A DNA stretch of 64,000 bases from Apostichopus japonicus (Eukaryota; Echinodermata; Holothuroidea; Aspidochirotida; Stichopodidae). The stretch spans positions 17,905,984-17,969,983 of the forward strand of contig NC_092564.1 of NCBI RefSeq assembly GCF_037975245.1, in the 5' to 3' direction. The translations under genes and the position numbers were made by a program. Below the pieces are notes generated by a model. It saw nothing but the letters and a program-made list of their open reading frames with translations. It was not told the origin of the DNA and searched no databases. Below are positions 11,314 to 23,245 of the stretch, in pieces. Numbering within the stretch: position 1 is the first letter of the stretch; every line of letters starts with the position of its first letter.

Positions 11314-14300
11314 GAATTGTTTGTGTAGACTTGTTAACTGATCCATCATGTTTCATAGCAGTTCACAAAGAAAGCATTGGATATTCAGCAGTCCTGAAGA
11401 AATTCATGAGCAACGAAAAGGAGTGAATGAAAAGTACTATAAAGCACATATTAATAGGTGCAAGGTTAGTACATATTAGTACCTTGTAGTACTTATATAT
11501 ATATTTTATTGGTAGTTAATTGGAAGACTTGTGTAGGCACTTGTGTGTAGTTTACTGCAAGTGGTCTTCACCGACTGACTTTTTACTAGCTGTTGACTGC
11601 CAATTTCCTTATAATACAGTACATCATTCATGTCTACAAAATTGCAAAATTTAAGGCTGTGTATATTCTCATTCTTGTTGGTATTCTTTTTGTACATAGC
11701 ATAACCTACTGTACTGCAGGTCATTAGAATAAAATTTCATAAAAAATATAATTATCTAAGGTGATCCTGTTAAATGGCACAGTAACTCAGTTCTCGTAAT
11801 CCCTCTGCACATGGTGAACCTAAAAAATGCATCGCTATAGAATATAGGGCATTACTTAAACTTATTTTTCACCACTCATAGAATTGGAAGTCTGCAAATT
11901 TTTGGATGTCCCCCCCCCCCTCATTCCCCATAGGTTCCTGGTTCACAACCCTCCAGGGACCTGACTTGTTCAACTTGTTCAAAATTGTTGCAGTATCTAG
12001 GGTTATTGAGCAGAGTCCCTCATGGATGTGGTATTTAATAGTTGAATTTTCATTGAGGGTTGGAAGTAGGCCTACTGTAATTTGGTTTCCATCATCACAC
12101 CAAAAGGGTTGTAAATAACCAAAGTAGTGACTCCACAACTCTCAGGATCCACTAAAGGTTCGTTCGGACTACATTTTTCTAGAAGTGAAAATTGTCTAGC
12201 TGAAAATTTGCCTTTTTATAAACAATATATTTTGTTCAGGAAATGGAATATATTCCAGTTCATGAAATTCAATGGTCCTTCAAAAGATACAAAAATAGCA
12301 TAAAAAGCTATAAAGTATTACTATTCATGTCTGTGCCATTCTTCTTTTATTTACTAGAAAAGATTATCCTTCTGTAGCATTCATTATTGAATTTGAACAA
12401 GTAGAGAACTATATCATAACACTTGTAGTGACAAAAATTATGGCAATAGTTTTTGCAATTTTGATAGGGCGCCCTCACTTTTCGTAGTTCTTGCAGTGTG
12501 CTCTTTGAGTCATGAATGGCCCGGCAATTAGTTTTAGGGTTTCGGATAAAGGGAATCCATGACCACCTTTCCGCATGGCTCCGCAAGATACAGAGGTTTA
12601 TCCTCTTGTCTTTGTTATACATATATCCTACTGGAAATACGCGCTTTTTCTTGGAACTTACACTCAACCACTAAATCGTTTCTTTTCTGGAAAGTCACAA
12701 TCTTCGTGATTGGGTTTCAATCCCTGATATTGTTTATATCATTTATATATTTCATGCCGGACCCCTTTCTATTTGTGGACTTTGGAAGATCCGTCGTAAA
12801 AAGTCAAGAGGTCGTCTAAATTTTAATTTGTTGTGTTGCAATTTCATTAACAAGTATTATTAATATCCCCCATAATACCTACTACCCTAAATCGATTAAA
12901 CATTCATTAAGATATGATCAGATAACTTTATTGGTTTATCACAACGGACATAATAAGTGGAATGTTCCGGTATGAACAGGGTCCGGCTAACTGTACTTTG
13001 CTCCTTCATTCTTTGTTTACAGAAAAAGGATCCAAGTAGTTTCTTTCTTAGAGAATCAGAAGAGAGAAGTCTCCTTAGATATTATGAGCATCTCTTGAGA
13101 GACTTTTGTCGGAAGTTCAGGCCTCCCATGCCGGTACCAGTAATGGTAAGTAAAGTCCTGGTTGAATGGTGTAACTACTAAAATTATGTAGCACGCTCCT
13201 TACCAACCTGCTCGACTACTGTACTATGAAGTTCAAGAAACATAAATAGATCTAATTCATTTGAGCATGTTGTATCATCTCATTACATTCCTCCAAGGAG
13301 AGGCTAACACCAGTTAATACTTATGAACTTTGCATCAAATTATTATTGGATCGTAGAATATCAGCGATATTGCCAGTGAAAGTCTTTAGTACAGTATTTT
13401 TGGAGCAATACTTACGTAAGTACTGCTATTGTAGCCAGATTGTGTGTTTGCTTTGATGTCAATGATAAACTTTTGTCTAACAAATTGGTGAGCAAACTTA
13501 CTACTTTGAATGGGTGTTTGGGTTATCAGACCATGGGCATTGTATGGAATCATTTAAGGTATCGAAGCTGTGGTTGATTTTCTTTCTAGTTTGATTACTA
13601 ATTTCTGGAAGGAGTAGGTTAGGTACCATATGTACAGAGTGTTACCCAAAATGAGAGAGTTCAAACTAAGACCCTCTCCTATAGGTTTGTTCAAATGAAG
13701 TTAAATTATTCCCTTTGATTCTGGAAATGATGTGACCATTGACTATTTCTTTGTTAACCACTGTTGTTGTACAGTGAAACAGTCATGACCCCAGATGCTC
13801 AACTTCATATGTGAGGTCACTCCCAACAGGTTTGTCAACTTTTTTGCCACAAAGAAGTTATTTACACCCAAGTCAACGAAAAGTGACTGGCAACGATTGG
13901 ACTCGACCATGAAATGTAGAGACTTGTTACAGAGGTCTCTGTTGTAATCCGAAATTAGTTTCGATTCGTCAAGCTATGAGCTGCTTGGACATTGTATTTC
14001 AGCATCAGTTTCAGTAGTAGTAAAAAAACTCAACCAAGCCAACTGTGCCAATGATGGAAAAGTTCAGTTTGTAGCACAGAAACTAACCTATTATTTATCC
14101 TCCCTGCTTCAATGACCATCTTTTAACATTCTTTTATTTCAGGGAACTGCATGTACTTATTTCAAGAGGTTTTATATGAACAACACAGTCATGGACCATC
14201 ATCCAAAGCATATCATGTGAGTTGTCAGGGAATAACTTTATCCAGTATCGCATTGTTGCAAAATGATTTGCAAAATGGTCAAGTTGCTGTAGAAAGTCAA

Positions 14301-17300
14301 AAGAGTTTCATTGTTTTTCTAGACAGGAAATAATATTTTACAAGAGACAAAATTCAGAGCCGGCAACACTGCTACACAAAATTTGGAGGCTAAATTATTC
14401 CCAGGTTGTGTTATAATGTTATATGTTAGGGTAAGTACAGTATATTAGATATGACTCACAATTGGCAAATATGGAGTACTGTTTTAGAAAATACATATAT
14501 TGGAATTTTTGGTCACCCCTGGGGCCTTTGTCAGCCATACAGTACTTGGCTGTGGATTGAACGGGACAAAATGTAACATAATGAAAGTATGATTCTAGAA
14601 AAGTACGAGCAGATGCCGAAAAACACCATTGACATTCGACCGGTGGGAAGTGGTGGGAAGTTGGGGTGGTGGGAAGTGGTGGGTGGGGAGTAGGGTTGAC
14701 CCAGTTGACTAAAAATAAAGGGAAACAGTCTCTTTAATAATCTCAGTATGTTGAGTTTTTAACTTTAATAACAATTGAGAATGAGTGTATGTCAATATTT
14801 TTTCACAGCACAATCTATGAAACTGTAGTATCAAAACACCAAAGAAGGAAACTGAAATATCTCAGTCTGATTCTCAGGTTGAGCATCTGGGAAAATTCCG
14901 TCGGGGTATGTCGGTTTTTTCCACAGCTCAGTTCTATGAAACTGTAGTATAAAACCAAAGAAGGAAGTGAAATATCTCAGTCTGATTATCTGGTTGAGTT
15001 CCTGGGAAAATTCCGTTGCTGTTTTTAAACTATTGTTATATTCACTGTTTCTCTACATGCATTGACTGGTGTCTGTTATGTTACGCTTCACCAAACCAGT
15101 GGTTGCTATGCCAGTAACAGTTCACTGGCAGGATTGATTGTTTATGGCATCCTGTACCAGTCATAAAAGTTAAAAGACTTTGTTCAACACATGAATGATT
15201 TATGTGAATGTAAAGTGCAAGGGTGAACCTAGCTCTAAAGCAAATTTGAAATCAATTATTTTCACATGTTTACATGAGAACAATGTTCTAACGTAACAAC
15301 TTTCTGACCTCATTCCTTATAATTCAAATCTGATTTGAATAGTCAAAAGACTGGAAAAAAAAAGAAGGAATGGTTTAGATAACTGTAGGGTGCCAGGGTA
15401 GTACCAGCTCTTAAGCAACTTGAAATAAATCCTATAGATCTATATCTTTACATGTGAACAATTTTATACCATAAGTTCTAACTGTTCTAATTTACTCAAA
15501 TTGGAGTTCAAAATAGAAACTAAAAGTAAAACAAAAACCTGTTAGCAAACTGCTTTATATCCACTAAAGATCCTGTGTAAGAGAATATGTCAAAGTAAGT
15601 GGGCCTGACGTTTCGATCCTAGCAGGATCTTCTTCAAAAGGCTGAATGACAAATAGTATTTTATAAGAGTAAGTTTGTCCCAAAAAGTTTGCTCAGTATA
15701 TCCATACCATGAACATTCTGTTATAAAATTTCCTTCTTGTTTTTGTCTGTTCCTACAGGTTAATCTGTGTCTACCTTGCTTGTAAAATTGAAGAGTTTAA
15801 TGTTTCGATATCTCAATTTTGTGATAATCTACCCCGTGGCAACGAAGAGGCGAGTGAGAACATACTTAACAGTGAACTCCTCGTCCTGCAAGAACTCAAC
15901 TTCCAGTTGACCATTCACAATCCATTCAGGCCATTGGAAGGATTCCTTATCGATTTGAAGGTAACTATGTTATCAAAGATCTTCTTATGGATAAAAATTG
16001 TTAGCACCTCTAACTTTCAAACACTTAGCTTTCACATCTTTGACCTCTGGAATGCACAATAAGTTGACAATGTTCAAAACATGAAGCTGAATAAAAGAAG
16101 AGTCATTTTTTGATAACCTAAAAACATTTTTCACCTCATACTGATTAGGAATTTGAGAAAGAAAACAGTTTGTGTTCAAAAGTGCATTTTTAAACAACAA
16201 TATCGGAATTCCCCACTTTTGTATTAAGTATTATACAATGTGAGATGGATATCACATCATAATAAAACAGAGAATTTTTCGTTTCGTTCGTTAAGACGAG
16301 GTATCCACTTCTCAAAGAGCCTGAGCTACTCCGAAGAGGTGCGGAAGAATTTTTGCATCGTTGCATGGCCTCTGATGCTGCGTTTCTCTTCACACCTTCC
16401 CAGGTAAACAAAATTAAACACATGCAGAGTCGAAATAGATTAACAACTGTCAACATTTATGGTTAAGATTGAATTGTGTAGTTCCCAAAAAACCTTTTTT
16501 ACTTCAGATAATTTGTGGTATGAATCATCAAACACAATTTTGGGTAAAAGTCTTCTTTTTTTCAACATTTCAAATGTTTTGAAAGGGCAGCTATGAATAC
16601 CAATCTACTGAGGAATAATTCATGTCTACCATCCATTCCTTTCATATTTTTCCTCAAATACATCAAGGGATGGTCAGAAATGGGACCAATGTTTCTCTAA
16701 ATAAACAATATTGCTGTTGAAAAAAGTATTACACCAAAATGCAACAACATTGTCATTGTTTTTTTATCTTTCTTTTGTTATGCCTTAATTTGGAGCATAG
16801 TGTTTGGGTTTTCTTTCTGTATTCATATAATGATATCAGTGAATGGAACATTTCGCATGTTCGTGTCTTTTTACTATCTCAACATATCTGCCGGGAATAA
16901 TTTATCCGATATCTCATCTCATCTGTCTTCTTCTTGCCTAGAGGCAAATAAGGCCTCCACAGAGCATCTCCATTCGTCTCGGTCGGCAGCTGCGTTTCTG
17001 GCCTCATTCCAGGATTGCCAACCAGTCCTCTCTCTCTCTCTCTCTCGCAATGTTAATGTTCTGACATTCCACTTACCAATTCTCATCTTACTCTTTTGGG
17101 TCCACTAGTGACCTAGTCAGCATAGGAGCGTCCTCTCGGCTTTGGCTCAGATGCGAGCGAGAGCTGCCACTGTGTCCCCAAGATTTAATAAATTTGCTCT
17201 ATTGATGGTTTCCGTAGCAAGTGTTTGTCTTTTAATGGGTGGGGTTGCTAGCCCCAAGCCCAATCCTCCTCCTTTCGCATCCGGGCTTGGGACCGGCAAA

Positions 17301-20300
17301 GGCAAATAGCAAAAATGCTATGTAAAATGGTCAAATTGCTATAAAAGTGCAAAGATGCTTGTATAGCGTTTTTTTTTGTTTATACAGGAACTATAGTAAT
17401 TTATATGAGAATAACGTCATAGGCTTCAAAATTGCTAAACAATATTTGAACGCTAAGTTATTGCCTAATCTGCGATATTTCTTCTTCATTTTTTTGTCGT
17501 TTTCAGATCAGTTTAGCCGCAATTCTGACCAGTGCCTCCAAACAAAAGATGAATATCGATAGGTATGTACACAGAATAAAATGTGAAATTGTTCAAGGTT
17601 CTTGTCCTTCAAATCCACCCCTTAAAGGCTCTTTTAATATGATTAAAATTTGGATTAAATTCACCCAATAGCCATTCTGAAGAAAGCCTTCAGTCGGTCG
17701 GTCAGGTCACTAAGGTCAATCTCTGTCAGGAGTCAGTGTGTATAGCAATGATGCTACGTACAGTATACTAGTCAAAGTTGTCTTAATATTCAGTTTACCC
17801 TCGGAGGACTCGTTTATGTTTGTGATAAAAAAATGTTTGTTATTAAAAAAAAAAAAGTAAATATAGTCTGTGTCATTTGAAAGATGTAGAGGATGATATG
17901 GTTTAAACCGGTGCTGTGGCACAGTGGATAAAGGCTGTGGCAGTTCAAAACAATGAGGCTGAGCAATCGGGAGGTTCCAGGCTCGATTCCCGGCCGGGTC
18001 ATAGTAATGTGGGTTTTTCATCCAAGAACAATCTACAGATTTTCCCATCTGAAATGACTTTCTAAATCGAAAAGATTTCAAATTTGAGTTAAAGTGTTGA
18101 ATTGGAAGCCACCCGACGTGTAAGTTGTTATCCATATGCCCTTGCAGGTTTCTCCCTCATTTGTGGTCGCTTAAGCGTCTTAAAAATAACTGCTGATTAT
18201 TATTATTTTTATTGTTATTTTTATGGTATTATCAAGGAGAAATGGCAGGATCCTGCTTTAACACATAATATATCTGTACATTAAGTGATTGAATAACGGA
18301 AAACCAAACCAGAGGTCAACTGGTGCAAATCATGTTCTAGCCATAAATTTCTTTGCCCTTTCCAATTACATAGTACATCTGTTTAGAAATTTACACATAT
18401 TGCTAAACTTCTGTTACAGGTATGTGACAGAGTCTTTGCTCGGTGGTGAAAAATCTGAGAACCTCAAGGATATTATTTCAACAATAAAAAGTAAGTTGTT
18501 AATCCAGTTGAATCATCTTTAAAGACTATTTTTTTTTGGCTTGTATTTGATTAGTTAATTTACTCACAAAATTTAGAACAGAATTTTCAAGCTACAGTAT
18601 ATGCCAGCTGTTTATAAACTTTAGCAGCTTTTTGTATTTGGTAGATAATTTTACTAAACCTACGAAGTATTTCGTGAAGTACGATTCCAATTGGTCAATG
18701 TATGGTAAGATGATCTCAGAAATTGTATGACCCAATGAGATAAATATTTCATTGCAAATGAGTAATTAGTCCAACTCAGATCTTAACATTGGATTGCCCA
18801 GGTTCTTTCTCACATTTTGTATAAATTGGAGTCTTTTTGACAATTACAGCATTTGTTTGTAAAGAAGTTTGACTCAAGTTAAAGAGATTTATTAGTTTTG
18901 AATAGTTTCGAAAAATTTATGAAAATCTGCATTTAAGTAAGACAAAATGTAATACCTTGCTGACCGAAGGGAAAATACTTTTCATTGTATGAAGCAAACA
19001 TTACTGCAAGCAAATTGTCGCAGATAACCATACAAAGATTAGACTGCAAGAATTTATAACTATACAGCTGTAAGGAATACAGATTTATTACAAGCACTTT
19101 GTATTTGTCTGAGAAATTAAAAACAAATTCAGTCAAGCTTTTTGCACAGAACACAAGTGCTATCCAACTTAGTTATTGTGATTTACATAAAAGATAAAAA
19201 TAACATAGTGCTATATAAATACTGTTGCCAGAGCTGAGGGTCATTTTCACTTTAAGTTCAGTATTAATCACCAATATGGTCTGGCAAAAATGTCAAAGGA
19301 ACTAATTTCATTTAGTTGTGATTACAGGTTGTAAAATATGCAAAGTTCTGTGGAATTTATCAGTTAATATCATAAAATGATATCATCTTTGCCTTTGCTC
19401 TTTGCTCTCAAGAAATCAAGCAGCTAGTCGCCCAGGTCCCAACCGTAAATTTTGAAGAGGTCAAGAGATTGGAGAGGAAATTAGAACATTGCTTAAATGA
19501 AGAGTTTAACCCTGAGAGTGAAATGTGAGTAACCATGTATTTTGAAGGGTTTTTGTGTTTGTGTGTGTTACCACTGTTTTTGTAGCATTATTCAAATGAC
19601 AAAAATTAATATTCTTATCATTTTTTGTTGTATTGACATATGATCAGAGTATATTGAAATGATTGGTTTCAATTTTTCTTCAAAGGTCAAAGAACGGTGT
19701 ATTTATTTCAGAAGATAGCTCTGTTTGATCTGTTACGATCAATACATATAAACTTTATGACATTGTAACTCTTGTAATATCACTTTGCTATTCTCTGTCA
19801 GTAAAAGATGTTTAAGTTTACCATGGATGGGTTGTGTAAATGGGAAGTTAGATAGGCAGGGGCATTGATATGGGAAGGGGCATGGAATGGATGGATACAT
19901 GGATAGGATGTGTAATTTGAAGTTAGATAGGCAGGGGTATTGGTATGGGAAGGGGCATGGAATGGATGGATACATGGATAGGATGTGTAAATGTGAAGTT
20001 AGAGAGGCAGGGGTACTGATATGGGAAGGGGAATGGAACGAATGGATACATGGATTGGTTGTGTAAATGGGAAGTTAGAGAGGCATGGGTATTGATATAG
20101 GAAGGGGCATGGAATGGATGGATACATGGATGGTTGTGTAATTGGGAAGTTAGGGAGGCATGGGTATTGATATAGGAAGGGGCATGGAATGGATGGATAC
20201 ATGGATGGGTTGTGTAATTGGGAAGTTAGGGAGGCAGGGGTATTGATATGGGAAGGGGCATGGAATGGATGGATACATGGATGGGTTGTGTAAATGTGAA

Positions 20301-21827
20301 GTTAGAGAGGCATGGGTATTGATATAGGAAGGGGCATGGAATGGATGGATACATGGATGGTTGTGTAATTGGGAAGTTAGGGAGGCAGGGGTATTGATAT
20401 GGGAAGGGGAATGGAACGAATGGATACATGGATTGGTTGTGTAAATGGGAAGTTAGAGAGGCATGGGTATTGATATAGGAAGGGGCATGGAATGGATGGA
20501 TACATGGATGGTTGTGTAATTGGGAAGTTAGGGAGGCAGGGGTATTGATATGGGAAGGGGCATGGAATGGATGGATACATGGATGGGTTGTGTAAATGTG
20601 AAGTTAGAGAGGCATGGGTATTGATATGGGAAGAGGCATGGAATGGATGGATACATGGATAGGCATTTCACTAGTGATATGATTTAATATTTTAAGTTAA
20701 CTAAAATGAATAAACCTTCATGGCATTGTGGTTTGTGGATGTGTTTTGTAATTCATTTGGGATAGCAGTATACTATTTTGGGGTTCATATTCTCTCATTT
20801 TCTGTCTGGTTTATAATAGATACAAGAGAAGACTACAAGAGCAGTTAGATTTTGAGGATGATGATGGCATGATGGGGTCAAAGGTGAGGTCTTATTCACA
20901 TATTTACCTGCAACACTGTCAATGTACAGTGTCAGAATTCTCTCACTAGGAAATCAAACTTGACTTGTTTTAACATAGCTACCAATATCCAATATATCAA
21001 AAATCATTGGGTAGTGAATACAGTGACTTTCTGAATACCAAGTAGCACCTATCTCTAAGTGCTTTCCAATTTGCTTCACTTAAACACTTAAACTATTCCT
21101 ATATACTAAATTACTAACTATATATGATACTATTCCGTAGAAAAATACCATAACAGTTCTGTCCACAGTCAACCCATAGTGGCGGCAAGTAAGAATAATA
21201 TTTAAAACAGTGACATATTAGATACAAGCTATTTAACAGTGCTGGGATAACAGCAGTAACCTATGCTGTCCATAATCACCCTGTTAAATAGGGTGAATAC
21301 TAAATAACCTTTTAATAGTGACATATCTGAGTTCAGAAAATCAATGACTGCATCAAAAAAAAAAAAAAAATTTTCATTTTTTCATCTTTTCATCATCAAA
21401 ATTTAGCTTTTGAGAATTTTCATTTTGAATCATGCACCTATCCATTCTCATGAGAAAAATAAAATCATAAGCATAATTATGAGCAGCAAAAAGTGCTATG
21501 TAAATGTGCATTCATCTCTACATTTAGTTATTACATTGTCACTTTATAATATCACATGTGACTTGCAATTGGTAACATCTAAGGATGCATGTTTAGGAGA
21601 TGTACTCTTATATCTCTTCTTGCTGAATGTTGTGGGCTTGGGAAAGGAGGGAGGTCATTGGGGGGTGGGGGGGGAGGGCGGCTGGTGGGAGTGTAGGAAA
21701 GAGAACCAGAGGGTTGAGGGGGTAATTCATTATTCATTTGGAAAAGAGTCGTCTGAAATGAAGCCCGGTACTAACTCATCACTTCCTTTCTCAGTCGTTA
21801 GATAATGAAGATTTTGATATGGACTGA
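11314..21827 (+). CDS. CCNH: Cyclin H, CAK/TFIIH regulatory subunit (complete coding sequence)
   Basis: Cyclin H binds CDK7 and MAT1 to form CDK-activating kinase, which works free and within TFIIH in the nucleus. Coding exons: 11348-11464, 13023-13145, 14143-14216, 15759-15960, 16296-16403, 17507-17562, 18420-18490, 19413-19524, 20820-20883, 21795-21827 (TGA). They sum to 960 nt (319 aa; human is 323) and every junction is in phase with GT/AG borders. The N-terminus [15 protein letters not shown] matches human MYHNSSQKRHWTFSS. Cyclin-box landmarks are [11 protein letters not shown] (about residues 81-91), [12 protein letters not shown] (about 110-121) and [20 protein letters not shown] (about 149-168); FLFTPSQ ends exon 5. 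A charged helical region near 255-300 precedes the acidic tail NEDFDMD. A 5' UTR segment 11314-11347 follows a TTTTACAG acceptor, so an upstream non-coding exon exists but was not found. Confidence 0.95.
14797..15020. repeat. Tandem duplication of about 115-120 bp in cyclin H intron 3
   Basis: Two head-to-tail diverged copies share cacagc..a..tctatgaaactgtagtat, accaaagaagga, and tgaaatatctcagtctgatt...gggaaaattccgt. The second copy begins near 14912. No coding potential. Confidence 0.75.
15601..15643 (-). ncRNA. Degenerate hammerhead-ribozyme-like motif, copy A (Penelope-like end)
   Basis: Read on the minus strand: stem I strand GCCT; a core that should be CTGAAGA but reads TTGAAGA; stem II GATCC-TGCTA-GGATC; core GAAAC; GTC; then AGGC, which pairs with GCCT. 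Only the first core base is lost, with one extra T. The motif is shared with 45682-45723 and 57031-57062, inside a conserved aagtaagtgggcctgacg context. It is inactive as written, given the mutated CUGANGA box. Cyclin H intron 3. Confidence 0.55.
17909..18225 (+). mobile_element. tRNA-derived SINE
   Basis: The 5' part is tRNA-like: an A-box-like TGGCACAGTGG about 17920 and a B-box-like GGCTCGATTCC about 17979 (canonical GGTTCGAATCC). It is followed by a non-tRNA body (gccacccgacgtg...gcgtcttaaaa) and an AT-rich (TTA)n-type tail. It is in sense orientation within cyclin H intron 6. No clean target duplication was identified. Confidence 0.7.
19810..20670. repeat. 75/76-bp minisatellite, about 11 copies, in cyclin H intron 8
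   Basis: The marker gatacatgga recurs at 19894, 19969, 20045, 20121, 20196, 20272, 20348, 20423, 20499, 20574 and 20650, spacing 75 or 76. Variant units (aaatgggaagttagagaggcat versus aattgggaagttagggaggcag) alternate, giving a two-unit 151-bp higher-order pattern in places. On the minus strand runs of 75-bp units stay open and spell [15 protein letters not shown]-like peptides. These are fragmentary and not considered coding. Confidence 0.93.
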
Positions 21828-22086
21828 GAAATCATCTGGAAAGAAAGAAGAGTTACCAGAGATGTGTCTGAGCAGATTAGAACAGAAGACAACAAAGTTC
21901 TTGTAGTCATTACGATCTGCCTGAATTTGCCAGACAGGAAGCCTTCAAAGGTGTGACTACAGTGCAAGTTCTTAGTTACACCAAAGCTGCAAAAACTTGG
22001 AGTTTGTTTTGAAGTGACTCTTGGCATGAACTTGAGAACAATACCTTTGGTTTTGAAACAGAGCTTTTTAAAGTTAACAACTTTCT

Positions 22087-22092
22087 ATTAAA
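22087..22092 (+). promoter_or_regulatory. Possible polyadenylation signal of cyclin H
   Basis: ATTAAA about 260 bases after the cyclin H stop codon. It is a common variant hexamer and the only candidate noticed before the downstream minisatellite. Position alone supports it. Confidence 0.3.
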
Positions 22093-22237
22093 CAAGATAG
22101 AATGTGCTTGAATGTAAGCAAACTGGGGTAATTGTAGACTTGATTTAGTATGTTGTCTTTTAATCTCTGTTATTCTTGTCTTATATAAAGATTTCATTTT
22201 TGACAAAGAGCTAGAAAATGCTATTTACAGAGTGGTA

Positions 22238-23245
22238 AGTATATTTGGCAATGTTAAATCTGTGATTTTTCTTACTGATGGAGTTTTGAGTGGTCTTATG
22301 TGTAATTAGTCATCAGCTATGTCCTTAGGTGGTTTTTTGTTTAATTAGTCATTAGCTATGTCCTATAGGTGGTCTTTTGTTTAATTAGTCATCACATATG
22401 TCCTATAGGTGGTCTTTTGTTTAATTAGTCATCAGCTATTTCCTATAGGTGGTCTTCTGTTTAATTAGTCATCAGCTATGTCCTTTAGGTGGTCATTAGT
22501 TTAATTAGTCATCAGCTATGTCCTATAGGTGGTCTTTTGTTTAATTAGTCATCAGCTATGTCCTATAGGTGGTCTTCTGTTTAATTAGTCATCAGCTATG
22601 CCCTTTAGGTGGTCTTCTGTTTAATTAGTCATTTTCAGCTATGTCCTATAGGTGGTCTTTTGTTTAATTAGTCATCAGCTATGTCCCTATAGGTGGTCTT
22701 TTGTGTAATTAGTCATTTTCAGCTATGTCCTTAGGTGGTCTTTTGTTTCATTAGTCATCAGCTATGTCCCAAAGGTGATCTTTTGTTTAATTAGTCATCA
22801 GCAATGTCCTTAGGTGGTTTTTTGTTTAATTAGTCATTACCTATGTCCTATAGGTGGTCTTTTGTTTAATTAGTCATCACATATGTCCTATAGGTGGTCT
22901 TTTGTTTAATTAGTCATCAGCTATGTCCTATAGGTGGTCTTCTGTTTAATTAGTCATCATTAGTATATTTGGCAATGTTAAATCTGTGATTTTTCTTACT
23001 GATGGAGTTTTGAGTGGTCTTATGTGTAATTAGTCATCAGCTATGTCCTTAGGTGGTTTTTTGTTTAATTAGTCATTAGCTATGTCCTATAGGTGGTCTT
23101 TTGTTTAATTAGTCATCACATATGTCCTATAGGTGGTCTTTTGTTTAATTAGTCATCAGCTATTTCCTATAGGTGGTCTTCTGTTTAATTAGTCATCAGC
23201 TATGACCTTTAGGTGGTCATTAGTTTAATTAGTCATCAGCAATGT
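22238..23245. repeat. 40-bp minisatellite with a 724-bp internal duplication
   Basis: The unit ggtggtcttttgtttaatta plus gtcatcagctatgtcctata repeats about every 40 bases from about 22290. The leading segment agtatatttggcaatgtt... at 22238 recurs at 22962 with the first several 40-bp units behind it, so about 280 bases were duplicated at a distance of 724 bp. A few units carry a 3-base 'ttt' insertion. It begins about 400 bases after the cyclin H stop. No coding content. Confidence 0.93.

Noticed and set aside
16890-17300. Possible LINE fragment in cyclin H intron 5 (gcatccgggcttgggaccgg)
   Set aside because: The motif recalled some retroelement segments, but no reverse-transcriptase or endonuclease residues could be translated.
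19739-20580. Several minus-strand frames with [15 protein letters not shown] repeats
   Set aside because: They follow the 75/76-bp minisatellite period, break at each extra base and lie antisense in a cyclin H intron.
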